From Flagellimonas marinaquae (GTDB taxonomy: Bacteria; Bacteroidota; Bacteroidia; Flavobacteriales; Flavobacteriaceae), in assembly GCF_003992675.1 (NCBI RefSeq), contig NZ_RZMZ01000012.1:34393-98392 (forward strand): a DNA stretch of 64,000 nucleotides, written 5' to 3'. The notes below the pieces were generated by a model, which saw only the letters and a list, made by a program, of their open reading frames with translations, was not told the origin of the DNA and did no database searches. The translations under genes were made by a program, and so were the position numbers. Positions 48,201 to 57,383 of the stretch are shown in pieces. Within the stretch, counting starts at the first letter, position 1. Every line of letters starts with the position of its first letter.

Positions 48201-51200
48201 AGGGCTACGGATGTAGATGGATTTTTTGTGGAGGATACCTTTAATGTAACCGTAACAGATGCTCCAGTGGTGCTATTTAGGGTCAATGCAGGAGGACCGG
48301 AGTTACCCGCCATTGATGGTGGATTGCCATGGTCGGCAGACGAATTGGGCAACAGTTCGCCTTATTTGACCATTGCGGGTACCGACCAAGTTTTTGTGAG
48401 CTCTTCCTTGCCAGCAGATGGTGCTGTAGACCAATCTACCACGCCATTGGAAATTTATGCAACCGAACGATTTGATGCGATTCCAGGTCTTCCTAACCTT
48501 ACCTATGAATTCCCCGTGCCAGAGGCAGGTAACTATGAGGTGCGTCTCTATATGGGAAATAGTTTTCAAGGAACATCAGAGGCAGGTGAACGTATTTTTG
48601 ATGTGGCCATCGAGGGTACTATTTTACCCTTATTGAACGATATCGACCTTTCTGGTACTTATGGTCATCAAATTGGAACGGTGATAACCCATACCCTAAA
48701 AGTGACCGATGGTACGTTGAGCATAAGTTTTTCACACGGTGCCATAGAAAACCCACTGATCAATGCCATCGAAATTTTGGATGCCTTTGAAAATGATACG
48801 CCTATATATGTAAACCCGATTGCTGATCAGTTAGGTAATGCTGGAGAGCAGTTAAATGGTAGTTTAGGGGTTCAAGCCTTTGGAGGTGACGGAAATCTAC
48901 AATATTCCGCAACAGGACTGCCTCCTGGATTGGTCATAGAACCGACCAACGGACAAATAGGGGGTACTATTGATGCGAGCGCACCTGCAGGTAGCCCTTA
49001 CAATGTAACGGTTACGGTTGACGACAGCGATGGCCTGACCAGTGATACTGTTTCCATCAACTTTACTTGGATTATTACAGAAACATTTGCTATTCGAATC
49101 AATGCAGGAGGTAATCAGGTGAGCCCCACCGATATTGGACCCAAGTGGGAGGACAACTCTGTAAATGGGCCTCAAACGGGAGGTAACTTTGCCGTAAATA
49201 CGGGAACGATTACCAATTTCGCTGGTACTATCTACGAAAATAGGGATAGCTCTATACCTGCCTATATGGACAACGCTACATTTGCGGAAATTTTCCAAGA
49301 GGATCGTTATGATCCAGCTGCCGCTCCCGAAATGGAGTATACCATGGATGTAGAGAATGGGAACTACGTGGTGAATATATACACGGCCAATGCTTTTGAC
49401 GAAGCCAACCAAGTAGGGGACCGTATCTTTGATATCCTTATTGAAGGTGTCGTGGTGGAAAGCAATTTTGATGTTATCGACCGCTTTGGCCATGAGGTAG
49501 CAGGTATGCTTTCCTATCCAGTCGAGGTTACTGATGGGGAATTGAATATCTTGTTCAATCACGGGCCTATAGAAAACCCTTCCTTGAATGCCATAGAGGT
49601 ATTTAAAGTGGATACCAACAACCCAACCTTTACCTTGGCGGCCATTACCGATAGAACGAATGAGATTACCAATAATGTGACCATTAATGCTTCCGCTACC
49701 GGAGGTGATCCTGGTGAAAATGCAACCTATTATATTGCTGGACAGCCCGATGGGGTAACCATAAATCCATCCACGGGTGAGATTTCTGGAACCATCTCTG
49801 TGGCTGCCGCAAGCGGAGGTCCTAATAACGATGGTGTTCACACGGTGGTCGTCACTGCCATGAAACCTTTGTCTGCACCTTCAAGTCAAGTGTTTACCTG
49901 GACCATCGATTCACAGTATTTGTGGAATGACAAAAACGAAAATCTAAACTATACGGCTAGACACGAAAATTCCTTTGTACAGGCTGGTGATAAATTTTAT
50001 TTGATGGGAGGTCGTGAAAATGCGAGAACCATTGATATCTATGACTACACCAGTAATACTTGGACTTCCTTGGTAGATTCTGCACCTTTTGAATTGAACC
50101 ATTTTCAGGCCACGGAATATAACGGACTCATTTGGGTTATTGGAGCCTTCAAAACCAATAACTTCCCCAATGAGGTCCCTGCTGAATTTATATGGATATT
50201 CAACCCTGTAAGTCAAGAGTGGATACAAGGTCCCGAGATTCCTGAAAATAGAAGACGGGGATCTGCCGGATTGGTGGTCTATAATGATAAGTTTTACATC
50301 GTGGGCGGAAACACAGCAGGACACACCAGTGGATTTATCCCATGGTTTGATGAGTATGACCCGGCTACCGGCACTTGGACACCATTGGCCGATGCACCCA
50401 TTGCACGGGATCACTTTGCTGCCGTGGTTATAGGAAACAAACTATATGTGGCTGCTGGTAGACAATCTGGAGGTGAGACCGCTTGGAGACCTACTATCTC
50501 TCAGGTCGATGTGTATGATTTTGCTGCGGGAACATGGAGCACCTTACCTAGCGGGCAAGATATCCCAACTACTCGTGGAGGAGCCTCTGCCGTCAACTTT
50601 AACAATAAATTGGTGGTAATCGGAGGAGAGGTACAGAATGAGGAAGTATATGGAGTGTTAACTGATGATGCCTTAAAAGTAACGGAGGAATTTGACCCCG
50701 TATCATCCTCATGGAAGCGATTGCCCGATATGAATTATGAGCGACATGGAACGCAAGCCATTGTATCTGGAAATGGGGTACATATTTTGGCTGGAGCGCC
50801 GAGTAGGGGAGGCGGAAACCAGAAAAACATGGAATTTTTAGGGGAAGACAATCCAGTCGGTACCCCTTCCGTTGCCAGCACACTTTCGGTACCTGCTACC
50901 GTTGTGGTGAATGATGGGGAAACCGTAAATGTGGATATTGGAGCCATAGATGGCAATGTGGGTCTATTTGTGAAGTCCATGGCAATTTCTGGCGCTAACG
51001 CTGCTGACTTCAGTATTTCATCCGGTGAATTGACCAATGCCTTGATAGGTGTTAACGATACCCATACCTTGAGTATTTCCTTGGCTGGAACCGGCGCGGA
51101 TAGAACCGCTATATTGACCATTGATTACGGCAATTCAAATACGGCAAGCATTGCGTTGACCAATAATCCAGACGCCACCTTTGGCGTGACCAACCCTGGG

Positions 51201-54200
51201 GACCAATTTAATTATGAGAACGATGTGGTTTCCTTACAAATTGAAGCGACCAGCCCCAACGTCACTACCTACAGTGCAACAGGATTGCCACCAGATTTGA
51301 CCATCGATGAAAATACAGGGGTAATCTCAGGAATCATTGACGACGGATTTGTAAGCGACGGCGGAACTGCATTCAACGAAGAAAACGGATTGGTCATTGT
51401 GGAGGCAGAATCTGGGGACACCACAGGTTGGGACATTACTACTTTGGATGGTGAAACTGGGATTATTGCGAACAACAACAGTTTAGGAAGTCAAAATGGG
51501 TCTACCATCCCGTATGAAATAAATATTACCCAAGCCGGTGTTTATCGCTTTAATTGGAGAAGTTTTTATTCAGGAGGAAGTCCAACGGATGAAAACGATA
51601 ATTGGCTGCGTTTCCCAAATAATGATGATGTATGGTTTTTTGGCGCCAAGGATTTAGGTGGAAACTTTACCAATGAGCAAGCTATTATCGACAATTTGCA
51701 GGGGGCTCAAACAGGTATTGTTTTCCCAGGAGGAACCCCAAGGCAGACTCTAGCTACAACACCAGAGGGGCAAAGTAGCAATGGCTACCTAAAAATATAC
51801 CGAAGTGGTGGTTCATCAGAGGTGTATGACTGGCAGGCACTCACTAGCGATAATGATGCACACGGTGTATACGTATGGTTTGTTAACCCAGGTACCTATA
51901 CCATGGAAATATCCGAGCGTTCCGCAGGGCATGCTATCGATAGGTTTGCTCTTTACAAGGTTGGCGAATATGGTTACAATTATAATCCCGACAACTTGAC
52001 AAATACACCGGAATCTCCCCAAGGAGGAGGAACCCAAGGCGACGGCGCAGCTGTTAACAGCCCGTATAGTGTATCCGTTACCGTAACCGATAATGGAGAC
52101 CCTGTAGGCAATGAGACCATTGACTTTTTATGGTACGTGAGTGCAGGTGAGTTGATTGCAGCACCACAGGCTGATGTGACCACAGGTGTAGTGCCCTTAA
52201 CGGTCAACTTCACTGGAAGCAACTCCTTGGATGATGTGGGGGTAACCAGTTATCTATGGGACTTTAAGGATGGACCCGGTTCCACTTCTACAGATGCAGA
52301 CCCCACCTACGTCTTTAATAGTATAGGTACTTACGAAGTAGACCTTACTGTTGGTGATATCGACGGAAATTCGGACACCAAGAGCATAACCATTGAGGTA
52401 ACGGGTACGGGTGTACCTCCCGTTGCCGTGGCAACAGCAAGTGTTACAGAGGGCGAAGCTCCTTTGGAAGTCATTTTTACAGGTAGTACCTCTTCTGACG
52501 ATTTGGATATCGATAGCTATGCCTGGGATTTTGGGGATGGTAGCCTGTCTGCGGAAACGGACCCCACCCATGTGTACACCACACCGGGAATCTATACCGC
52601 GATCTTGACGGTTACCGACATCGAAGGACTGACGGATACCGCTGAAATCACTATCACGGTGAATCAACCTAATGATCCACCAGTGGCTGTTGCTACAGCC
52701 TCTCAAGAATCAGGAGTGGCACCATTGCAGGTTGATTTTACGGGAAGTGGTTCTTCCGACGATATAGGTATTATTAGCTACGATTGGGACTTTGCCGATG
52801 GCGGTACGTCCACCGAACAAAACCCTTCATACATCTTTAACGCAACAGGTGTGTACGAGGTGGTGTTAACCGTAACCGATGGAGGAGGATTGACAGCCAC
52901 GGATACGGTGACCATTACAGTGACCAATCAAAACCCGATTGCTGTTATCGCGGCGACACCAGATTCTGGGGAGGCACCTTTGGAGGTTTCGTTCACTGGA
53001 AGCGGTTCAACCGATAATATCGGAGTGGCATCCTATGCGTGGGACTTTGGGGATGGAAATACCTCCACAGAGGCAGATCCTCTTCATACCTATACCGAGC
53101 CCGGTAATTATACCGCCGAACTTACGGTAACCGATACGGAAGGAGCAACCGCAACAGCTTCTGTACTTATCCAGGTTACCCAGGAGGGAGGCAACCAGGC
53201 GCCTGTGGCAGTGGCCACAGCGAATCCTGCAGAAGGTGTAGCGCCACTTGCTGTTATCTTTAACAGTGGCGGTTCTACGGATGATTTGGGTATCGAATCC
53301 TATTTCTGGGACTTTACTGATGGTAGGACATCAACTGATCAGAATCCTAATCTTTCGTTTAATACACCAGGGGAGTATATCGTGAGCCTTACGGTGACCG
53401 ATGCTGGGGGATTGTCCGATACAGATACCGTAACGATTATCGTATCCGAACCGAATAGCAACCAAGCACCTAACGCGGTGGCTTCGGCTACCCCGCTGAG
53501 TGGAAATGTGCCCTTGGAGGTCACTTTTACAGGAAGTACTTCCACCGACGATGATGCAGTGGTAAGCTATGCTTGGAACTTTGATGATGGGGCCTCTTCC
53601 ACTGAGGCAGACCCTGTACATACCTATACCAATGTGGGCACCTATTCGGCCGTGTTGACGGTAACCGATGCAGAAGGACTTACAGCTACTGATACCGTAA
53701 CCATAACAGTTACCGAAGTAGGAAATACGAATCAAGCGCCTGTCGCAGTCGTATCCGCAACACCAGAAAGTGGAGAAGCGCCTTTGGAGGTAACATTTAC
53801 CGGAAGCAATTCTACAGATGACGTTGCTGTAGTGAGCTATGCTTGGGATTTTGGGGATGAGACGTCTTCCACGGAAGCGGACCCAACCCATACCTATACA
53901 GCTCCTGGCACTTATACCGCCGAACTTACTGTGACCGATGGTGAAGGGTTGACTAATACGGCATCTATTAACATCGAAGTCACTGAGCCAAATGAGCCCA
54001 ATACGAATGAGCCTAGTTCCACAAAGGCCATTATCGCTCCGAACCCAGTACCGATTACGGAAGATTTTGCCAGTATTCAACTTAGTGACCTGCCGGATGA
54101 AGTGGTGGTGACCAAAATCCACTTACATGATTCGACAGGCAGGCTTGTGGGCACATACAATCCGGCTCAACTGTTTAACGCAGAATTTGAGACCTACAGA

Positions 54201-54296
54201 ATACCCATATTTACCTTGCGTAGTGGATTGTATTACGCTACTATTGAATTAAGTAGTGGAGACCCAATAGGCATTAAGTTCTTGGTTTCCAATTAA
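45288..54296 (+). CDS. Giant secreted multidomain protein: propeller, malectin, Kelch, CBM-like, 7 PKD, T9SS sorting domain
   Basis: This 3002-residue protein is exported by signal peptide (cut near NVNAQ, residue 31) and the type IX system. Domain order: sugar-dehydrogenase-like propeller (32-575, with PGYRNAYDLVV and LYVTDNGAN); calcium-binding DSDGYTNQDELDNGTD linker (582-643); unassigned conserved region (645-901); Ig/cadherin-like (905-993); malectin 1 (994-1168); Ig-like (1169-1265); malectin 2 (1266-1443); Ig-like (1443-1541); Kelch propeller (1541-1851); beta-sandwich region; an Ig-like domain interrupted by a CBM-like insert (about 2025-2245); seven PKD domains (2285-2915); type A sorting domain (2915-3002, NPVPITEDF to KFLVSN). 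Sugar-binding domains suggest a surface adhesin or polysaccharide organiser. The ATG at 45288 sits directly ahead of the signal peptide; the TTG at 45237 does not. Confidence 0.9.
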   Translation: MEKNYFSNAFRVSLIALVFLLCAFNSNVNAQINFDQSQLNFNGNVSAGITSLMYGPDGRLYVAEYPGTIKIYTIQRNSSTDYEVIGVESLSGVKNIVNHDDDGTPCSGSGNACSSRETTGLTVVGTASNPVIYVSSSDFRIGAGSGGGNGDVGLDTNSGVITRLSWNGSSWDVIDLVRGLPRSEENHATNGLEVTTINGTEYLIVAQGGHTNGGGPSTNFVYTCEYALSGAILAINLDAINSLPEQTDGNGRKYVYDLPTLDDPTRANVNGIEDPDDPGYNGIDINDPWGGNDGLNQAIVDPTGPVQILSPGYRNAYDLVVTQSGALYVTDNGANQGWGGFPVNEGTANVTNAYDPAEPGSQSATPDGEFINNLDHLELVTTDLQSYVFGSFYGGHPNPVRANPTGAGLYTDPDGGLTPVFRTLTYDPDGSTPGSTTNPALALPADWPPVQTANVVEGDWRGPGLPNPEGPDDQPVVTWGTNTNGIDEYTASNFGGIMQGDLIAGVNTGTLRRVELNANGTLENFTPNFASGLGGDALGITCNGDGEIFPGTIWAGTLNGLIIVLEPADFIECDNPAGDPLADFDSDGYTNQDELDNGTDPCNGGSQPSDFDKSAGAPFVSDLNDPDDDNDGILDANDPFQIGDPTVGGSDAFSLPVNNDLFNTQQGLGGIFGLGMTGLMNNGDPNPNYLDWLDRRDDPNDPNPNDVLGGAPGLMTSHMTSGTANGAVNTQEKGYQYGVQVDQNTGVFTVIGNLVNLEGPLRIYGNTAAVGGELGHFIGDGTQSNFIKMVLTENGITALQEINDVPQSPINIPIAEVNRPSNEVIFYFVVDPSNGEVTLQYELDGGGRLTVGTITAQGSILDAIQQTNQDLAVGFMGTSNTPGVELEGTWDFLNVLGEQPTLFQEIPDITQAVDAADEIIDLDPFFEDDFGDGNLTYSVQGNTDPTIGAIVNDNELTLSFPSTTTITDITIRATDVDGFFVEDTFNVTVTDAPVVLFRVNAGGPELPAIDGGLPWSADELGNSSPYLTIAGTDQVFVSSSLPADGAVDQSTTPLEIYATERFDAIPGLPNLTYEFPVPEAGNYEVRLYMGNSFQGTSEAGERIFDVAIEGTILPLLNDIDLSGTYGHQIGTVITHTLKVTDGTLSISFSHGAIENPLINAIEILDAFENDTPIYVNPIADQLGNAGEQLNGSLGVQAFGGDGNLQYSATGLPPGLVIEPTNGQIGGTIDASAPAGSPYNVTVTVDDSDGLTSDTVSINFTWIITETFAIRINAGGNQVSPTDIGPKWEDNSVNGPQTGGNFAVNTGTITNFAGTIYENRDSSIPAYMDNATFAEIFQEDRYDPAAAPEMEYTMDVENGNYVVNIYTANAFDEANQVGDRIFDILIEGVVVESNFDVIDRFGHEVAGMLSYPVEVTDGELNILFNHGPIENPSLNAIEVFKVDTNNPTFTLAAITDRTNEITNNVTINASATGGDPGENATYYIAGQPDGVTINPSTGEISGTISVAAASGGPNNDGVHTVVVTAMKPLSAPSSQVFTWTIDSQYLWNDKNENLNYTARHENSFVQAGDKFYLMGGRENARTIDIYDYTSNTWTSLVDSAPFELNHFQATEYNGLIWVIGAFKTNNFPNEVPAEFIWIFNPVSQEWIQGPEIPENRRRGSAGLVVYNDKFYIVGGNTAGHTSGFIPWFDEYDPATGTWTPLADAPIARDHFAAVVIGNKLYVAAGRQSGGETAWRPTISQVDVYDFAAGTWSTLPSGQDIPTTRGGASAVNFNNKLVVIGGEVQNEEVYGVLTDDALKVTEEFDPVSSSWKRLPDMNYERHGTQAIVSGNGVHILAGAPSRGGGNQKNMEFLGEDNPVGTPSVASTLSVPATVVVNDGETVNVDIGAIDGNVGLFVKSMAISGANAADFSISSGELTNALIGVNDTHTLSISLAGTGADRTAILTIDYGNSNTASIALTNNPDATFGVTNPGDQFNYENDVVSLQIEATSPNVTTYSATGLPPDLTIDENTGVISGIIDDGFVSDGGTAFNEENGLVIVEAESGDTTGWDITTLDGETGIIANNNSLGSQNGSTIPYEINITQAGVYRFNWRSFYSGGSPTDENDNWLRFPNNDDVWFFGAKDLGGNFTNEQAIIDNLQGAQTGIVFPGGTPRQTLATTPEGQSSNGYLKIYRSGGSSEVYDWQALTSDNDAHGVYVWFVNPGTYTMEISERSAGHAIDRFALYKVGEYGYNYNPDNLTNTPESPQGGGTQGDGAAVNSPYSVSVTVTDNGDPVGNETIDFLWYVSAGELIAAPQADVTTGVVPLTVNFTGSNSLDDVGVTSYLWDFKDGPGSTSTDADPTYVFNSIGTYEVDLTVGDIDGNSDTKSITIEVTGTGVPPVAVATASVTEGEAPLEVIFTGSTSSDDLDIDSYAWDFGDGSLSAETDPTHVYTTPGIYTAILTVTDIEGLTDTAEITITVNQPNDPPVAVATASQESGVAPLQVDFTGSGSSDDIGIISYDWDFADGGTSTEQNPSYIFNATGVYEVVLTVTDGGGLTATDTVTITVTNQNPIAVIAATPDSGEAPLEVSFTGSGSTDNIGVASYAWDFGDGNTSTEADPLHTYTEPGNYTAELTVTDTEGATATASVLIQVTQEGGNQAPVAVATANPAEGVAPLAVIFNSGGSTDDLGIESYFWDFTDGRTSTDQNPNLSFNTPGEYIVSLTVTDAGGLSDTDTVTIIVSEPNSNQAPNAVASATPLSGNVPLEVTFTGSTSTDDDAVVSYAWNFDDGASSTEADPVHTYTNVGTYSAVLTVTDAEGLTATDTVTITVTEVGNTNQAPVAVVSATPESGEAPLEVTFTGSNSTDDVAVVSYAWDFGDETSSTEADPTHTYTAPGTYTAELTVTDGEGLTNTASINIEVTEPNEPNTNEPSSTKAIIAPNPVPITEDFASIQLSDLPDEVVVTKIHLHDSTGRLVGTYNPAQLFNAEFETYRIPIFTLRSGLYYATIELSSGDPIGIKFLVSN
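52138..54030 (+). repeat. Seven tandem PKD-domain repeats in giant gene 1
   Basis: Seven units of about 86-90 codons each follow one another, with PLxVxFTGSxSxDD, SYxWDFxDG, DPxHxY and YxAxLTVTD as shared landmarks. Unit starts are near 52140, 52414, 52675, 52935, 53196, 53464 and 53734. The last two are most alike, as expected from recent duplication. PKD arrays act as extended spacers between binding domains and the cell-surface anchor. Confidence 0.9.
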
Positions 54297-54315
54297 GAAA
54301 TGAGTTATAAATACT

Positions 54316-54347
54316 AAAAAGGCCTCCAATTTGGAGGCCTTTTTTTA
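54316..54347 (+). terminator. Intrinsic terminator after giant gene 1
   Basis: AAAAAGGCCTCCAA pairs with TTGGAGGCCTTTTT, a perfect GC-rich core with a T run. It starts 20 bases after the giant gene's stop codon. The A run on the left means it can also work leftward. Confidence 0.93.
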
Positions 54348-54576
54348 TGTTTTTACCCTCTAGGCAAAGAGTTACAAAGGGGAAGTCTTTGGCCGAAAAA
54401 CGGTTTATTGGGTTGTTTTTACGGTCGTTTTAAAAGGCTGTTCGGGGTAATTTAGGTAACATATTGACAATAGGTTGCCTAGATGACAAAAAGCCCTTGT
54501 TTCCTTTTTAACTGGTTGATTTAACACCAAGCAGCTTTGAGTGGTTAAACTTTTAGGGGTTGAGCGTTTAAGTTGC

Positions 54577-55950
54577 TTAAATACCTCTGGAAAACAAAAT
54601 CGTAGAAAGCGTTTTGAATATGATCCGTAGGTCCAGTACAATGGATTTGTTCTTGATGTAATAGAGGTCGTATTCCAGTTTTCTAATGGAGTCCTCCAAA
54701 TTCTCCCCATACTTGTATTTTACCTGAGCCCAACCGGATATGCCGGGCTTCACCAAGTGCCTCACATTATAAAAGGGCGTAACCTCATTGAGCTTATCCA
54801 CAAATACCTTTCTTTCAGGGCGTGGCCCAATAAAGGACATATCTCCACGAATAATGGACCATACCTGAGGCAGCTCATCCACCCTGAACTTACGGAGTAC
54901 TTTTCCAAACTTGGTCACCCTAGCATCGTTTTTGGTGGCCATTTTGGCACCTTTTTTCTCAGCATCCACCACCATCGACCTAAATTTGAACACTTTATAC
55001 TCCTTACCATGTTTGCCCACCCTTAATTGGGTATAAAAGAGCGGCCCTGGATTTAAAAATAGGTTCAACAGAAAAACAAACGGAATCGATAACAAAAAGG
55101 CAAGCCCGGAAATAAATGTCAAAAAGAAATTGAAGGTGAAATTGGCGATTCCTTGGATGTAGTGGATTTTGTTATTGCTCAACTGCAAGACTTCATAAAG
55201 GCTGTCATTGTGGGAATCAATGGGCAATGCTTCGTAGGTACTTTCATAAAAAGAGGTATAGGTAAGTACCTCTTTGCCAGCCAAAAGCGAGTTTACGAGC
55301 ATGTTTTCCATTTGTTTGGAAAAATGGTTATAACTCCTTGTGTTGATGATCAATGAATCAATATTGTTCTCCAATAATTTGTTTTCACTTATGGGATCGC
55401 TATTATCCGAATTGAGATAAGTGGACACCACTTTATAGTAGGTTTCATTGCCCTCCTCACCATTAATGTTGTTCACATTTTTCTGCAATGAATCCTCAGT
55501 GGAGGCATCATAAATATAAAGTACCCGCTTTACCGTGGGCACAAATTTGAATATATAATTAAAGAGCAAGCGCCACAGGGAAAGCTGGATAGGGCAGAAA
55601 ATCATGAAAACCAAAAGGTACAATTGCCAATAGGCAAAGGCAAAGAAAAAGGTGGTGATAAAGACGATGGAAATCGTGAACAAAAAGGTAATGGTGAAAA
55701 TCCGGATAATGGAATAGGTTACTGATTTTGGTACCTTTTCCAAGTTATAGGTCTCAAAAATATAGGCCAACAAAAAATAAATGACCACCCCGATTCCAAC
55801 AATGGCAATTTGATAGAACAAAGGTTCTTCGTTCTGGTAATCGACTGCCCTTAAAACAAAGTTTCTAAGTGATAGACCGATTAGGGTAAGGTCACCTAAA
55901 AATAGGATGGATTTTCGTTCAAGAGTATTCAGTAGAGGTTTTGTACTCAT
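54577..55950 (-). CDS. Polyprenyl-phosphate sugar-1-phosphate transferase (WcaJ/WbaP type)
   Basis: This 457-residue inner-membrane protein starts EPS repeat synthesis by moving a hexose-1-phosphate from a nucleotide sugar to undecaprenyl phosphate. It has four N-terminal helices (residues about 15-140), a degenerate nucleotide-binding-like middle domain (about 145-245), a membrane re-entrant helix (FFLTFISGLAFLLSIPFVFLL near 280), and the catalytic bacterial sugar transferase domain. That domain has KVFKFRSMVVDAE, the RKFRVDELPQVW element, SFIGPRPE and the PGISGWAQV segment. It is transcribed against both giant genes flanking it, yet its function belongs with the EPS locus to the left. Confidence 0.93.
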   Translation of the reverse strand: MSTKPLLNTLERKSILFLGDLTLIGLSLRNFVLRAVDYQNEEPLFYQIAIVGIGVVIYFLLAYIFETYNLEKVPKSVTYSIIRIFTITFLFTISIVFITTFFFAFAYWQLYLLVFMIFCPIQLSLWRLLFNYIFKFVPTVKRVLYIYDASTEDSLQKNVNNINGEEGNETYYKVVSTYLNSDNSDPISENKLLENNIDSLIINTRSYNHFSKQMENMLVNSLLAGKEVLTYTSFYESTYEALPIDSHNDSLYEVLQLSNNKIHYIQGIANFTFNFFLTFISGLAFLLSIPFVFLLNLFLNPGPLFYTQLRVGKHGKEYKVFKFRSMVVDAEKKGAKMATKNDARVTKFGKVLRKFRVDELPQVWSIIRGDMSFIGPRPERKVFVDKLNEVTPFYNVRHLVKPGISGWAQVKYKYGENLEDSIRKLEYDLYYIKNKSIVLDLRIIFKTLSTILFSRGI

Positions 55951-56116
55951 AGGTTATGGGCCAAATAAGGTATCGGTATTTGTTTTTTGCGCAAAGGCCA
56001 AAGGTAAAAATCTAATAAACAAACGTTCAATTTTAGGGTTTAATATACAAACACCCGATTTTTTTGACGTTGGACGAAAAGTATTATTGGTAGGCTTCTT
56101 CTGGGGTTTTTAATTC

Positions 56117-56124
56117 TATTTTTG
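56117..56124 (+). promoter_or_regulatory. Probable -7 box for the CapD-like membrane protein gene
   Basis: TATTTTTG fits TAnnTTTG and ends 24 bases before the ATG at 56149. It overlaps a TTG (56122) that would otherwise be read as an earlier start, which supports the downstream ATG. Confidence 0.45.
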
Positions 56125-56148
56125 GGTAAACCTAACATTCATTTTGTT

Positions 56149-57048
56149 ATGACCAAGAACAATCTTCGCATCAATAAAATGTTCCCCGTACGGTTGGTTT
56201 TTATAATCGATGTGCTGTTGACCAGTGTGTCCTTTGTACTTTCCTACTTTCTGTGCTCTCTTATCCTACCAGATATCTGGAAACATGGAATGTTGATTCA
56301 ATTGCCCATTATTGTTGCGCTTACCTCTTTGATTTTTCTGTTTATCGGTATTTATAAAGGCTACGTAAAGTATGATACCGTCCGCGAGGTCTATAGCATT
56401 TTCAACGCTATTTGTTTGGCTAATATTTTGACCATTATTTTGGTGGTGGTCAATGGAAAGCTGTTCATGGAAAAGGATTTGATGGTTCCGCTTTCTATTA
56501 TCATTGTACACAGTATTTTGAGTTTTAGCGCATTGGCCATATCCCGATACACCTACAAGTACATTACGCTAAAAGTGTCCAAGCACATTAAGAATTCCTC
56601 CGTTTTAGTATACAACAATACCTTGGAAGTAAGAAAACTGAAGTCTATGATTTCGCTTCTCGAAGAACGAAATGGAGAGAACAATCAATTTTTGGTACTC
56701 AATAGCGACCATTTCGTAAAGCGTTTTAGCGACAAATATATTTCCAAAGTGGATTCTTGGTACATTCATGAAGACCTATTGAGAACCGATGATGATCAGT
56801 ATATGGAATTTATAGATCGGATCCTGAACCAGAACGAGACCGTCTATTTGGTCAATTTGGTAAAAAATTCAGAATCATTCGAGTATGAACTCACCTTGAT
56901 CAATGTGAACGAAAATGGCGTTCTGGTGGAGAAGAAAAGAAAGGTCAAGGAGAAGAAAGTGTTTACAGAAGAAAAAGCAAGCGTAAACGAAAACTTGTCC
57001 ATACCCATTGGCAACAACCCCAATTTTCTAAACCAACAATCCGTTTAA
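56149..57048 (+). CDS. Membrane protein resembling the N-terminal half of CapD/FlaA1, no epimerase domain
   Basis: From the ATG at 56149 this is 299 residues. Four hydrophobic helices (about 15-38, 49-68, 88-107, 118-138) with the FIGIYKGYVKYDTVREVYSIF loop closely resemble the membrane region of polysaccharide biosynthesis proteins of the CapD/FlaA1/PglF type. Those proteins continue with a nucleotide-sugar dehydratase domain of some 400 residues. Here the soluble part is only about 155 residues, lacks a GxxGxxG nucleotide loop and any Tyr-x-x-x-Lys, and ends in a charged tail with lysine runs. It may be a regulatory remnant acting with the sugar transferase transcribed divergently next door. 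An early truncation is not evident because the tail looks selected. Confidence 0.7.
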   Translation: MTKNNLRINKMFPVRLVFIIDVLLTSVSFVLSYFLCSLILPDIWKHGMLIQLPIIVALTSLIFLFIGIYKGYVKYDTVREVYSIFNAICLANILTIILVVVNGKLFMEKDLMVPLSIIIVHSILSFSALAISRYTYKYITLKVSKHIKNSSVLVYNNTLEVRKLKSMISLLEERNGENNQFLVLNSDHFVKRFSDKYISKVDSWYIHEDLLRTDDDQYMEFIDRILNQNETVYLVNLVKNSESFEYELTLINVNENGVLVEKKRKVKEKKVFTEEKASVNENLSIPIGNNPNFLNQQSV

Positions 57049-57383
57049 GAGTCTTTCCATTGATCTTTGGCGTAGCAGCGTTGCATATTTAACCTCTACA
57101 AGAATTAAATTCAAGCCAAACCCTCCTAATATACTACTTTAACACGAATACCTTTACAAGCTCTAAACCATTGATTGATAGGCTTCTGCTTCTATATGAA
57201 GTTCATCGATCTTTATGGTAGTTGGTCTAATTGCCTCCTTCCGATAATGCAGGCTCACGCCCGTGATATATCTTCGTAGCGTTCCCCATGTAATAGTTCA
57301 TTTGGATATGAAACATCAGATTATTTGGGGAGTATTTCTCTCCGCTTTACGCAACGTACTTCGTTAACCAAACCAACACTAAA
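57049..57383. other. Intergenic region before giant gene 2
   Basis: This 335-base gap has no open frame with a plausible product and no RNA gene or hairpin terminator. Near-consensus -7 sequences GATCTTTG (57062-57069) and TATCTTCG (around 57269) each differ by one base from TAnnTTTG. It must carry the promoter for the second giant gene unless transcription reads through from the CapD-like gene. Confidence 0.4.

Noticed and set aside
48897..49841. Long open frame (314 codons) antisense to giant gene 1
   Set aside because: Repetitive, Gly/Ile/Arg-rich translation with no domain or signal; it mirrors the codon pattern of the sense gene, which is strongly supported.
53331..54122. 263-codon frame antisense to the PKD repeats
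   Set aside because: It repeats with the PKD period and has no recognisable fold; a by-product of tandem sense repeats.
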